Source: Rhizobium sp. CIAT894
GTDB taxonomy: Bacteria; Pseudomonadota; Alphaproteobacteria; Rhizobiales; Rhizobiaceae
DNA: 64,000 nucleotides
Direction: 5' to 3'
NCBI RefSeq assembly: GCF_000172795.2
Contig: NZ_CP020947.1
Span: forward strand, 2,979,001-3,043,000
This document shows, piece after piece, positions 28,171 through 36,196 of the stretch (position 1 is the first letter of the stretch; each line of letters starts with the position of its first letter). The translations under genes were made by a program, and so were the position numbers. The notes beneath the pieces are model-generated. The model saw nothing but the letters and a program-made list of their open reading frames with translations. It made no database searches and was not told the origin of the DNA.

Positions 28171-28896
28171 ATGATCGAGAATACCTACAGCGAAAAGTTC
28201 GAACCCGCATTCGAACAGATCAAGGCCGCGGCCAATGTGGATGGCGCCATCCGCATTCTGCAGGCGGAATATGGCCTCGACTTCGTCACCTACCACCTCG
28301 CCCAGACGATCGCCAGCAAGATCGATTCGCCCTTCGTGCGCACCACCTATCCGGATGCCTGGGTCTCGCGTTATCTCCTGAACAGCTATGTGAAGGTCGA
28401 CCCGATCGTCAAGCAGGGCTTCGAACGCCAACTGCCTTTCGACTGGAGCGAGGTCGAGCCGACGCCGGAGGCCTATGCCATGCTGGTCGACGCCCAGAAG
28501 CACGGCATCGGCGGCAATGGCTATTCCATTCCCGTTGCCGACAAGGCGCAGCGCCGCGCGCTTCTGTCGGTGAATGCCCGCATTCCGGTCGACGAATGGA
28601 CCGAGCTCGTCCGCCGCTGCCGCAACGAATGGATCGAGATCGCCCATCTGATCCATCGCAAGGCCGTCTACGAGCTGCACGGCGAGAACGATCCGGTGCC
28701 GGCCCTGTCGCCGCGCGAAATCGAATGCCTGCACTGGACCGCACTCGGCAAGGATTACAAGGATATCTCGGTCATCCTCGGCATATCCGAGCACACGACG
28801 CGCGATTATCTGAAGACCGCCCGCTTCAAGCTCGGCTGCGCCACGATCTCGGCGGCCGCCTCGCGGGCCGTGCAGTTGCGCATCATCAATCCCTGA
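28171..28896 (+). CDS. cinR: LuxR-family quorum-sensing regulator CinR
   Basis: Acyl-homoserine-lactone receptor, 241 residues from the ATG at 28171. The N-terminal autoinducer-binding domain (residues 10-160) has the conserved aromatic and acidic pocket residues in [20 protein letters not shown]. The C-terminal GerE-type HTH is at residues 175-235 ([20 protein letters not shown], then [20 protein letters not shown]). In R. leguminosarum, CinR with the CinI signal activates cinI. The gene lies directly upstream of cinI. The sequence fits CinR closely, although other LuxR types cannot be formally excluded. Confidence 0.92.
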   Translation: MIENTYSEKFEPAFEQIKAAANVDGAIRILQAEYGLDFVTYHLAQTIASKIDSPFVRTTYPDAWVSRYLLNSYVKVDPIVKQGFERQLPFDWSEVEPTPEAYAMLVDAQKHGIGGNGYSIPVADKAQRRALLSVNARIPVDEWTELVRRCRNEWIEIAHLIHRKAVYELHGENDPVPALSPREIECLHWTALGKDYKDISVILGISEHTTRDYLKTARFKLGCATISAAASRAVQLRIINP

Positions 28897-28969
28897 AGCT
28901 CTTCATTCCAATGCATGCGGTTATCCCGGAACGCTGCACACGTCCGGGGCGAGATGCATCGATTCCGAC

Positions 28970-28987
28970 CCCCCTCATCTGAGGGGG
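28970..28987. promoter_or_regulatory. cin box upstream of cinI
   Basis: CCCCCTCA-TC-TGAGGGGG is a perfect 8-bp inverted repeat, 18 bp overall, centred about 86 bases before the cinI start. A further half-site, ATCTGAGGG, follows at 28990. The size and place suit a lux-type box for CinR-dependent activation of cinI. Confidence 0.72.
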
Positions 28988-29064
28988 CCTATCTGAGGGA
29001 ATTTCCGATCCGGCCTGCCTGAACCATTGTGCCTTCCACGGACTTGCAAACGCTGGAGGGCAAA

Positions 29065-29730
29065 ATGTTCGCTATCATTCAGGCACATGAGTATCAAAAA
29101 TACGCTGCCGTACTCGACCAGATGTTTCGCCTGCGCAAGAAGGTTTTCGCCGATACGCTCGGCTGGGATGTTCCGGTCGTCGGTCCCTATGAACGCGACA
29201 GCTACGATGCGCTGGCGCCTGCCTATCTCGTCTGGTGCAACGACAGCCGCACCCGTCTTTACGGCGGCATGCGCCTGATGCCGACGACCGGCCCGACCCT
29301 TCTCTACGATGTCTTCCGCGAGACGTTCCCCGCCGCCGCCGATCTCATCGCCCCCGGCATCTGGGAAGGCACGCGCATGTGCATCGACGAGGAGGCGATC
29401 GCCAGGGACTTCCCCCATATCGATGCCGGCCGCGCCTTCTCGATGATGCTGCTTGCGCTGTGCGAATGCGCGCTGGACCACGGCATCCATACGATGATTT
29501 CCAACTACGAACCCTATCTCAAGCGCGTCTACAAACGCGCCGGCGCCGAAGTGGAAGAACTCGGCCGCGCAGACGGCTACGGCAAGTATCCCGTCTGCTG
29601 CGGCGCCTTCGAAGTCTCGGACCGCGTGCTGCGCAAGATGCGCGCCGCCCTCGGCCTGACCCTACCCCTTTATACCAGACACGTGCCGGCCCGTTCGGTC
29701 GTGACCCAATTCCTGGAGATGGCAGCATGA
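29065..29730 (+). CDS. cinI: Acyl-homoserine-lactone synthase CinI
   Basis: LuxI-family synthase, 221 residues from the ATG at 29065 (GGAGGG ribosome site). Conserved residues are seen in FRLRKKVFADTLGWDVP, YERDSYDALAPAYLVW and RLYGGMRLMPTTGPTLL, then the acyl-recognition segment (GIWEGTRMCIDEE). In R. leguminosarum, CinI makes N-(3-hydroxy-7-cis-tetradecenoyl)-homoserine lactone, the top signal of its quorum cascade; the same product is inferred here. The stop overlaps the cinS start as ATGA. Confidence 0.94.
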   Translation: MFAIIQAHEYQKYAAVLDQMFRLRKKVFADTLGWDVPVVGPYERDSYDALAPAYLVWCNDSRTRLYGGMRLMPTTGPTLLYDVFRETFPAAADLIAPGIWEGTRMCIDEEAIARDFPHIDAGRAFSMMLLALCECALDHGIHTMISNYEPYLKRVYKRAGAEVEELGRADGYGKYPVCCGAFEVSDRVLRKMRAALGLTLPLYTRHVPARSVVTQFLEMAA

Positions 29731-29918
29731 AACGCCTCGTTGAAACCGCAACAGAGAAAGACATCGGCACGCTGGAGCGTCATGTTCTCGCATCCCGCGA
29801 CATCGCCACACAGATAGGAGACCCCTTCCTCTCCTATCTCCTCTCGATGGCGCTGTTCACGATCTACGAAAAGAAGGCTCATCACGAGAACGAGGCGCTG
29901 AAGAGCAGCTTCGGCTGA
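29727..29918 (+). CDS. cinS: Small quorum-sensing regulator CinS
   Basis: A 63-residue protein beginning MKRLVETATEKDIGTLERHV, co-transcribed and translationally coupled with cinI (ATGA overlap). Its size, position and sequence fit CinS of R. leguminosarum, an antirepressor that binds the repressor PraR and so relieves repression of downstream quorum genes. It has no DNA-binding domain of its own and appears largely helical (FLSYLLSMALFTIYEKKAHH). Confidence 0.88.
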   Translation: MKRLVETATEKDIGTLERHVLASRDIATQIGDPFLSYLLSMALFTIYEKKAHHENEALKSSFG

Positions 29919-29972
29919 GGGCGCGACCCCCTCCGCTGCACCCGAAGACGAGCATGTCTCCCGGCGCCTCGC

Positions 29973-30010
29973 GCGCAGCCGCAAAACCAGTCCCCGTTTT
30001 GCGGCTGCGC
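29973..30010. terminator. Long perfect hairpin between cinS and a receiver gene
   Basis: GCGCAGCCGCAAAAC and GTTTTGCGGCTGCGC are perfect 15-base arms around an 8-base loop, between convergent genes ending at 29918 and 30039. It probably works as a bidirectional terminator, although no separate U-tract follows on either strand. Confidence 0.65.
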
Positions 30011-30038
30011 GCCCCTGTCATGTCACCAGACAATCCGG

Positions 30039-30413
30039 TCACGTCATCAGGGAATTGATGGTCGAGATCAGCGCATCGTGCATATAGGGTTTCGGCAGGA
30101 AGGCAGTGTTGGCGGGCAGCGCCATCGGGTCGAGCTGCACCATGCCCGAGGTGATGATAATGCCGATATTCGGCCGCATCGCCCTCACCCGCTTGGCAAG
30201 CTGAATACCGTCCATGGAACCCGCCATGTTGACGTCGGTGAACAGGATATCGACATCCTGCCTGCCCTTCAGCACCACCAGCGCCTCATCAGCATTCGCC
30301 GCCTCCAGCGCCACATGGCCGACATCCTCCAGCACATCGAGGATATTGAACCGGATCACCGGCTCATCCTCGACGATCAGCACCACGGCACTGTTCAAAC
30401 CCACCATCAGCAA
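30039..30413 (-). CDS. Stand-alone response-regulator receiver (CheY-like)
   Basis: Single receiver domain, 124 residues, with no output domain. The acidic pair is in VLIVEDEPVIR, the phospho-acceptor Asp in DILFTDVNMAGSMDG, the conserved Ser/Thr in GIIITSGM, and the Lys in FLPKPY. The sequence is typical of rhizobial stand-alone receivers linked to HWE-type kinases. No kinase lies in the window. Confidence 0.88.
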   Translation of the reverse strand: MLMVGLNSAVVLIVEDEPVIRFNILDVLEDVGHVALEAANADEALVVLKGRQDVDILFTDVNMAGSMDGIQLAKRVRAMRPNIGIIITSGMVQLDPMALPANTAFLPKPYMHDALISTINSLMT

Positions 30414-30627
30414 TCGCCTTCTTCATCGAATCCGATCTCTGTAATTGTCGCCCGCGCGGCAAGCTTCCAGTGCCCGCACCGATGAAATATGCATCGTCCA
30501 CAGATGCTTGCGCTCTGCGCTTGTGGCTCCCATCAATTTGCGTTAGAGCGAACCGATGCTGCGGGAACCATTGCCCCGGCATCTCGGTGCCGGTTTCCGG
30601 CACCCAGGCGCCGACCACCGGCGTCAA

Positions 30628-30703
30628 GGGCCTGTAGCTCAATGGTTAGAGCCGGCGGCTCATAACCGCTTGGTTGGGGGTTCGAGTCCCTCCGGGCCCA
30701 CCA
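30628..30703 (+). tRNA. tRNA-Ile2 (anticodon CAU, lysidine-modified)
   Basis: 76-base cloverleaf with encoded CCA. The acceptor stem is GGGCCTG/CGGGCCC with one U-G pair, the anticodon loop CTCATAA gives CAT at 30661-30663, and the T arm contains GGTTCGAGTCCC. The D-arm and anticodon arm (GGCGGCTCATAACCGCTTGG) resemble bacterial tRNA-Ile2 read by TilS rather than elongator or initiator tRNA-Met, so I call Ile2. Its 3' end is the attachment site of the adjoining island and stays intact. Confidence 0.88.
30687..30703. repeat. attL core in the tRNA 3' end
   Basis: TCCCTCCGGGCCCACCA, the last 17 bases of the tRNA-Ile2 gene, is repeated exactly at 40788-40804. Confidence 0.88.
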
Positions 30704-30769
30704 TTTCGTTTAAAATCAATGACTTAGAGATCGGCTTTTCTTGGGGAGACATCCAAGGGAGACATTGGA

Positions 30770-32392
30770 TTGTTCATTCCTGCCTATCTCGTGAAGTCCC
30801 GATGCGGCGTTTTCTATCTGCGTTGGCCCCTACCGAAGCAGCTACATCCACAGAAAAAAGCGTCTACGCTCAAGCTATCTCTACAGACCCGTGACCCACG
30901 AAAAGCATTGCGCTTGTCCCGCTCCCTGATCCAGATAGGCGAACGATTGAATGAGTATGGAATTGCACACGGGATGCGGCACGAGGAACTAAGAAGCGTA
31001 CTGACTGAGCATTTTCGCCAGTGGCTGAACGAAATGAAGAGTCAGATGGATGATACCGGCCCGCTGAGCGAGCTGGACAGACAGACTTACGAGACCAGCA
31101 AACGTGTCGCCAAGCAGGCAAGGAAAACAGATACTCCGCTCTCCCTTGTCAAATCCGACAACGATCTTTTAGCCAGCTTCATAGAGAAGTACGACCTCGA
31201 CATACAGGAAGGCAGTACGGAATACGGTTGGCTAGACCGGGAAATGAAGCTGTCCTTCCACGGTTTCCTGAAGGCTGTCCTTGCCTACGATAAGTCGTTG
31301 CAGCGTTATGATTTCGACGCCAGACCAGCCTCACCTGTCGGTGATACGTCCCAGCCCGTCAAAGCTGCCGGTATGACCATTGCTGAGGTAGCCGCCGCAT
31401 ACAGCAAGGAAAGGCAACGCGGCAATGCATGGGCTGCAAAGACTGTCATCGAGAAAGCGGACCATGTTAAGCTATTAGAGGAAATTCTTGGCGGCGATAC
31501 AGACGTGCGCACGCTGACGGCTATGGACGCCAAGCGGGTAAAGGACACACTGCTTGGCTATCCGCGCAACCGTTCCAAAAACCCGCTGACACGAGGCAGG
31601 CCCCTTGCGGACGTTCTCAATCTTCCAGGCATACAGATCATACAGGTCGCGACAATCAACAAGTACCTGCAAACCTACCACGAGGTGTTCGAGTGGGCGA
31701 AGCAGAACCACCATACAACCGAAAACCTCTTCTCCGGTCTTGCCGTCAAGCAGACCAAGAAAAACAAGGACGGCGACCGGGACGCTTACACAGACGATCA
31801 AATCCGCCTGATATTGCGAACCGTCCTGCACAACGACGACGGACTAGTTACAAAGCCCTACCAGAAATGGGCAACGCTCATCGGCATCTATACAGGTGCC
31901 CGACTTGGCGAGATCGCGCAGCTACATCTCAAGGACATTCATCAAGAGGGCGGCATATGGGTCTTCAACATGAATGAGGAAGGCGACCGTAAGAGCTTGA
32001 AGACGTCTGCCGCTCGTCGTCTTGTGCCGATACACAGCAAGCTTATAGAGGCCGGACTACTCGACTACGTGCAGGACATGACCAACAAGAAGGCTATTAA
32101 GCTGTTCCCCGACTTCAGCTACGACCCGAAGAACGGATGGGGACGACAGCAGAGCCGCTGGTTCAATGACAGGCTTCTTGTGCAATTGGGACTGAAATCG
32201 AAGACGCGCGTCTTCCATAGCTTGCGACACACGGTCAATACGCGCCTATTGCAGGCTGGGGTGGCTGATCCATTGGTAAAGTCAATCATCGGCCACGAGC
32301 AGGATGGCATGACGCACCGGCAATATTTCAAGGAAGGTTTCACATTGCAGCAGCGCAATGAGGCGATGCAGAAGCTGGATTACGGCTTGTAG
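30770..32392 (+). CDS. Tyrosine site-specific integrase
   Basis: Phage-type integrase, 540 residues, longer than usual. The start is TTG at 30770 with GGGAGA upstream; no ATG fits better. The N-terminal part resembles DUF6538-type integrases (FIPAYLVKSRCGVFYLRWPL). The catalytic residues are Arg378 (TGARLGEIAQL), His483-x-x-Arg486-His487 (HSLRHT), His509 (IGHEQ) and the nucleophile Tyr519 (THRQYFKEG). It lies 66 bases from the tRNA and faces away from it, and should recombine the 17-bp att cores. Confidence 0.93.
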   Translation: MFIPAYLVKSRCGVFYLRWPLPKQLHPQKKASTLKLSLQTRDPRKALRLSRSLIQIGERLNEYGIAHGMRHEELRSVLTEHFRQWLNEMKSQMDDTGPLSELDRQTYETSKRVAKQARKTDTPLSLVKSDNDLLASFIEKYDLDIQEGSTEYGWLDREMKLSFHGFLKAVLAYDKSLQRYDFDARPASPVGDTSQPVKAAGMTIAEVAAAYSKERQRGNAWAAKTVIEKADHVKLLEEILGGDTDVRTLTAMDAKRVKDTLLGYPRNRSKNPLTRGRPLADVLNLPGIQIIQVATINKYLQTYHEVFEWAKQNHHTTENLFSGLAVKQTKKNKDGDRDAYTDDQIRLILRTVLHNDDGLVTKPYQKWATLIGIYTGARLGEIAQLHLKDIHQEGGIWVFNMNEEGDRKSLKTSAARRLVPIHSKLIEAGLLDYVQDMTNKKAIKLFPDFSYDPKNGWGRQQSRWFNDRLLVQLGLKSKTRVFHSLRHTVNTRLLQAGVADPLVKSIIGHEQDGMTHRQYFKEGFTLQQRNEAMQKLDYGL

Positions 32393-32607
32393 CCATGCTT
32401 GGCCCTGAACCTCTCCAGTTCCTCGTCTAGTTCCTCTTCTCGTATCTGTTCGGGTGTCTTGTAGACCTGCGAAGGTGGCGCATCCCTTGGCACGAGCCGA
32501 ATGAACGCCCCGTTGATAAGGATCTCAGCCACAAAGCCTGCTTGGGCTGCGCCAAGGCACAGTGCTTTGACCTGACGTTGCGTTAGCGCCATGGCTGTCT
32601 TTGCCAT
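32380..32607 (-). CDS. Small island protein of unknown function
   Basis: A 75-residue protein with AGGAAAGGA before the ATG. The N-terminal half, ALTQRQVKALCLGAAQAGFV, looks helical; the C-terminal half is charged (REEELDEELERFRAKHG). It lies downstream of the XRE gene on the same strand and overlaps the integrase stop by 13 bases. I do not recognise it. Confidence 0.6.
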   Translation of the reverse strand: MAKTAMALTQRQVKALCLGAAQAGFVAEILINGAFIRLVPRDAPPSQVYKTPEQIREEELDEELERFRAKHGYKP

Positions 32608-32670
32608 ATTGGCTATCCTTTCCTCGATGATGAGCCGTGCCTCTGGGCGAGGCTTTGCACAAGCTGACCC

Positions 32671-32913
32671 TTATCCGGCCGTCCGCTGCAACCGGTCAAT
32701 TAGAGCATGGACATCTAGCTCAATGATGTCGGCTAACGCCAGTAGCTCCAGCAAATCGACCCGCCGTTCACCGCTTTCTATGTTGGCGATGAACGGTTGG
32801 TGGCGTCCCAACGCCTTGGCTACCTGCGCCTGAGACAGGCCTTTAGCACGGCGCTGCTCTGCAATCGCCGCCACCAGCACTTCTTGCCTTTTTGAGTGCA
32901 GCGTTTTCGCCAT
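32671..32913 (-). CDS. XRE-family HTH regulator
   Basis: An 80-residue, single-domain, Cro/CI-type DNA-binding protein. The HTH runs from AIAEQRRAKGLSQAQVAKAL to RHQPFIANIESGERRVD. It probably represses its own operon (with the 75-residue gene) and/or the divergent gene at 33009 through the inverted repeat between them, serving as the island's control switch. Confidence 0.88.
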   Translation of the reverse strand: MAKTLHSKRQEVLVAAIAEQRRAKGLSQAQVAKALGRHQPFIANIESGERRVDLLELLALADIIELDVHALIDRLQRTAG

Positions 32914-32945
32914 GCTCGGTTGACTGTCCCTTCAACCGTGCGGTA

Positions 32946-32976
32946 ATCCGATTTTCAGATTATCCAAAAATCGGAT
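32946..32976. promoter_or_regulatory. Inverted repeat, candidate XRE operator
   Basis: ATCCGATTTT and AAAATCGGAT form perfect 10-base arms with an 11-base spacer, in the gap between the divergent XRE gene and the gene starting at 33009. Confidence 0.6.
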
Positions 32977-33008
32977 ATCTGACCCAGGTCGGGCGCGGGG
33001 ACAGGCAC

Positions 33009-33800
33009 TTGGAAATCATCATCATTGGGCTGCTGGCATTCGCTGGGTACAAGTTTTTTCGCCACACCACGAGCGCAGGCAGGGAGACTGTACGAGCTTA
33101 CATCTACCTCGAAGCCTTGAAGCTTGGCGGATCGCAACAAAGTGCAAACCGCGATGCTGATACGATCACACGCGACCTTGCTTCCGATCAGATGAGGAAT
33201 GTCGTCCTTATGGCCAAGCATCAGTTGCAGACGGTGCATGGCGGCAAGCAGCTACCAATTATCGGCTACGCCTATCGTCGGGGCATGCAGACAGCGATGC
33301 CCTCGTGGTATCGGTACATAGCGCTGTCCGCGCCGCAGAGTATCGCGCTGGATATCGCGTACGGCAGCGGTATTCCCGCCACCAAGGTTCACGAGCAGCA
33401 AGCCGACAGGCAGTTAAACGCGGATGAAGCGTACGACGCTTTCTACCGGACCTTCGCGGACGAGGTTCACCGGCTGTCCGGCAGGAGCAGTGGCGAACTC
33501 AACATTATAGACTTCACGAATGACGAGCCGCTGCAACGAGCCTATCGGAACAGTGTTGACCCTCTCGTTCTCGCAGCCGCGTTTTGTCACAAGCACGACC
33601 TGACGGCGGAACGGTACCAGACCTACGACAGCTATTATGCTGCCTTCCAGAACGAGCTTAGACGTTTTGCAGCCGATGCGGTGCAGTGGCGTCGCTGGCT
33701 TGAGAAGGCCGATCAGGCTCGGATCAACAGTAGCTTCGAACGGGGCGTCCATCCGCGCCTTGCGGCAGATGGCTATTTCCGGTTCGTGACTCAGCGCTGA
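33009..33800 (+). CDS. Membrane-anchored protein of unknown function
   Basis: A protein of 263 residues if started at TTG 33009 (GGGGACA upstream); the open frame extends upstream to 32892 but would overlap the divergent regulator. An N-terminal hydrophobic stretch (EIIIIGLLAFAGYKFF) should anchor it, with the rest soluble. Segments such as YLEALKLGGSQQSANRDADT and FYRTFADEVHRLSGRSSGEL look helical. No motif is recognised. The nuclease gene follows after 4 bases, so the two are likely co-expressed. Confidence 0.6.
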   Translation: MEIIIIGLLAFAGYKFFRHTTSAGRETVRAYIYLEALKLGGSQQSANRDADTITRDLASDQMRNVVLMAKHQLQTVHGGKQLPIIGYAYRRGMQTAMPSWYRYIALSAPQSIALDIAYGSGIPATKVHEQQADRQLNADEAYDAFYRTFADEVHRLSGRSSGELNIIDFTNDEPLQRAYRNSVDPLVLAAAFCHKHDLTAERYQTYDSYYAAFQNELRRFAADAVQWRRWLEKADQARINSSFERGVHPRLAADGYFRFVTQR

Positions 33801-33804
33801 CAGC

Positions 33805-34248
33805 ATGCGCGATGGCATTCCCGGCGAATTGCCAGTCTGGCTATTCATACTAGTTGGTCTCGCATTCCTCGCCACTTGTCCGGCTGGCGCCGATATCGCG
33901 CAACCGGCATACCAGCGATGCGGCACTGGTCCACGGTTCAATTGCATCGTGGATGGCGACACGCTCTGGAACAACGGGGTCAAAATCCGTATTGCCGACA
34001 TCGACACACCGGAGATCAGTCAGCCCCATTGTGCTGCCGAAAAGGCGCTAGGAGAACGGGCAACTGTACGGCTCATGGAACTGGTCAATGACGGCCCCTT
34101 CGAGATATTGGCATGGAAAAACCGGGACAAAGACAGGAATGGGCGCAAGCTCCGGGTACTGGTACGGAATGGCCAATCCCTTGGTGACATTCTCGTGTCA
34201 GAAGGCTTGGCCCGAACATGGACAGGGCAGCGTCATCCATGGTGCTGA
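33805..34248 (+). CDS. Thermonuclease-like (SNase) protein with signal peptide
   Basis: Staphylococcal-nuclease-fold protein, 147 residues. An N-terminal hydrophobic signal (LPVWLFILVGLAFLATCPAG) suggests export. The SNase core reads FNCIVDGDTLWNNGVKIRIA, then DIDTPEISQPHCAAEKALGE, with the conserved Asp and Arg and the ERAT helix; DRNGRKLRVLVRNGQSLGDI corresponds to the second half. It ends early at a Trp-Cys tail, so the C-terminal part is short. Family members cleave DNA and RNA with calcium. Confidence 0.82.
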   Translation: MRDGIPGELPVWLFILVGLAFLATCPAGADIAQPAYQRCGTGPRFNCIVDGDTLWNNGVKIRIADIDTPEISQPHCAAEKALGERATVRLMELVNDGPFEILAWKNRDKDRNGRKLRVLVRNGQSLGDILVSEGLARTWTGQRHPWC

Positions 34249-35138
34249 TCGGCCTCCCATACAGCCGACTCGAATAGGCGTTTAAAACAGGGCAACGTTG
34301 AGACCAGCCTACAGGAACATGAACTATATCAAGGGCATGCCGTAATTTTAGCAATGCCGGAAATTCCCGTATTTGGCCATGGGCGCATCTCTTGCTGTCT
34401 CGGCGCTCATTGCCTATCCCAGCCCCTGTTTGCGCCCTGGCGGGCATCTACGGCCAAAAGAGAGGGCACAGGAAAGCAAACCATCCAATCGAGCTATGAA
34501 ATCGAAAGTATCGACACGAAAGCCACAACCAAATACCGAAAACCTCTGTATTGTCGAAGCCGTAAATTGCGCCCGTATAACAACAATGGACTTAACGACC
34601 TATGGATTACTCTATTATAACCGGATCGTACTTAACTCTGGTCCTGTTCGAATTTCAAAACTCTGTAATTAATTCAGCTGAAAGCTGGTTTGTTCAATCT
34701 GTAGCCCTTGTTATTGAACCGGTCAGTAGGCAGCGCTAGGTGCACAAGTCCACGGAAATGATCGCAAGCCTATAAAACCGAATAGATATTTCATCTAGTG
34801 CCGCCATTGTCACCTATCCGGTATTGAGATATAAATGTATTTTATAGTTATATGCATGGATTATCTTCAGCCACATAATACTAGTAATTTACTCATTGCA
34901 CTACATGCGCCACAACTAATGACCCGTATGTATTATGTCTACATTATAGGCATGTTCACTATCATTCCTATATGTATCACATGTAATCTTACATAGTATA
35001 ATCTTCCGGATTGCATTCTGTACATGCCACTGTATCTAACTGTTCATATATACATTCGTATATCTGCTTAAACCGATACATCACCTGTTATTCCTAAAAG
35101 GGTCCGGAACCATAAGAGCCAGCCGAGCTCTTCATAAC
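34249..35138. other. 890-bp A+T-rich intergenic region
   Basis: No convincing gene is seen: the two short overlapping frames near 34354-34672 lack ribosome sites and recognisable sequence. From about 34780 to 35080 the DNA is very A+T-rich with many short TATA, ATGTAT and ACATAT motifs, quite unlike the rest of the window. It may hold a recombination or replication site, or be remnant DNA. Confidence 0.5.
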
Positions 35139-35696
35139 TCATTGCTTTTCAATGATCTTTTGAACAGTTGCCTTTGAGAAGCCAATTTCCTCGGCCACCT
35201 TGCGAATGCTCATTCCCTGGTCTCGTAAATCAAAGACCCTAGCGCGAACTTCCTCGGTCACAAGAGCCGGTCTACCGCCTGTACGGCCCTCAGCTTTCGC
35301 TCTGGCAATTCCTTCCATTTGCCGCTCTCTGCGGATGTCGGTTTCAAACTCAGCGATCAAAGCTAGTATGCCCATCACAAGCTTGCCGGTTCGGCTGCTG
35401 GTATCGATTGCGGTATCGTCCAGCACCTTGAAGGAAACCCCGCGCTCGTCGATGTCGCTTACGATCTTGTAGAGATCCGCCGTGGACCGAGCCAATCGAT
35501 CAAGCTTGGTCACAAGCAGCGTATCGCCTTCCCGCAAATACCGTAGGCATTCAGCCAATGCCGGACGCTCACCATCGAGGCCGGATCGCTTCTCGGTAAA
35601 TACCTTTGTAGCTCCGGCTGCTTCGAGCCTCGCAACCTGACTCGAATGGTCCTGCTGGCTAGTTGACACTCGCGCATAGCCGACAACTGCACCCAT
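35139..35696 (-). CDS. Serine recombinase (resolvase/invertase)
   Basis: Small serine recombinase, 185 residues from the ATG at 35696; the frame open to 35918 is not used because no ribosome site is seen there. The catalytic Ser is in YARVSTSQQDHSSQ (residue 11), with the conserved Arg residues in TKLDRLARSTADLY and the LIAEFETDIRRERQ helix. The C-terminal HTH is GMSIRKVAEEIGFSKATVQK. The length matches Tn3-type resolvases and DNA invertases. It may recombine the repeat cluster directly upstream. Confidence 0.92.
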   Translation of the reverse strand: MGAVVGYARVSTSQQDHSSQVARLEAAGATKVFTEKRSGLDGERPALAECLRYLREGDTLLVTKLDRLARSTADLYKIVSDIDERGVSFKVLDDTAIDTSSRTGKLVMGILALIAEFETDIRRERQMEGIARAKAEGRTGGRPALVTEEVRARVFDLRDQGMSIRKVAEEIGFSKATVQKIIEKQ

Positions 35697-35723
35697 AATA
35701 CGTACCCCTATCTCTAAAACTGA

Positions 35724-35799
35724 TATGTACGTACCATTAGTGTACTCTATGTGTACGGTCAAGATTGCTGTACTGAAAAGGTATACATTTATGTACGTA
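35724..35799. repeat. TATGTACGTA repeat cluster upstream of the serine recombinase
   Basis: TATGTACGTA occurs exactly at 35724-35733 and 35790-35799, and further TGTAC motifs lie between them at 35741, 35752 and 35769. The cluster overlaps the promoter region of the recombinase and has the size of a resolvase res site. The rest of the gap to 36196 shows no gene. Confidence 0.55.
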
Positions 35800-36196
35800 T
35801 GGGGCTGTGACGATCCGTCTCCAACGGTAGCGATTATGCCCGCTGAATGCACCGTAAGCCGGTCCGGCTTGCCGTTGCCAGCAGCCGCTATGATATGCCC
35901 CTGCGAACACAGCCCCACACCTCGGTCTTATGTACTCCGTCTTGACATGAATGTTGGACTGAAAAGACCGTAAGCATTGACGGACGATCATTCGGTGCAG
36001 GCATAAGAGGCACCCCATTGGGGGAAACGACTGCACGGATGGAGTTAAATACCCCTTCGGAAAAGCATACAGTTTTCAGCATTTCTAAAGAGCTTAAAGG
36101 CAGACTTCTCGTACTACTTGCATGATCCATTCGAAATGCATCTGCGATCCGACTTCCGCCTTTTTGAAGCGAAGTCTCGCATCTCAAGGAGCACGG

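Noticed and set aside
30628..30703. tRNA-Met reading of the CAU tRNA
   Set aside because: The body (acceptor GGGCCTG, arm GGCGGCTCATAACCGC) matches bacterial tRNA-Ile2 better than elongator or initiator tRNA-Met. The final proof would be TilS recognition elements.
34354..34672. Two overlapping short + strand frames
   Set aside because: No ribosome site, no family features, and they overlap each other in different frames.
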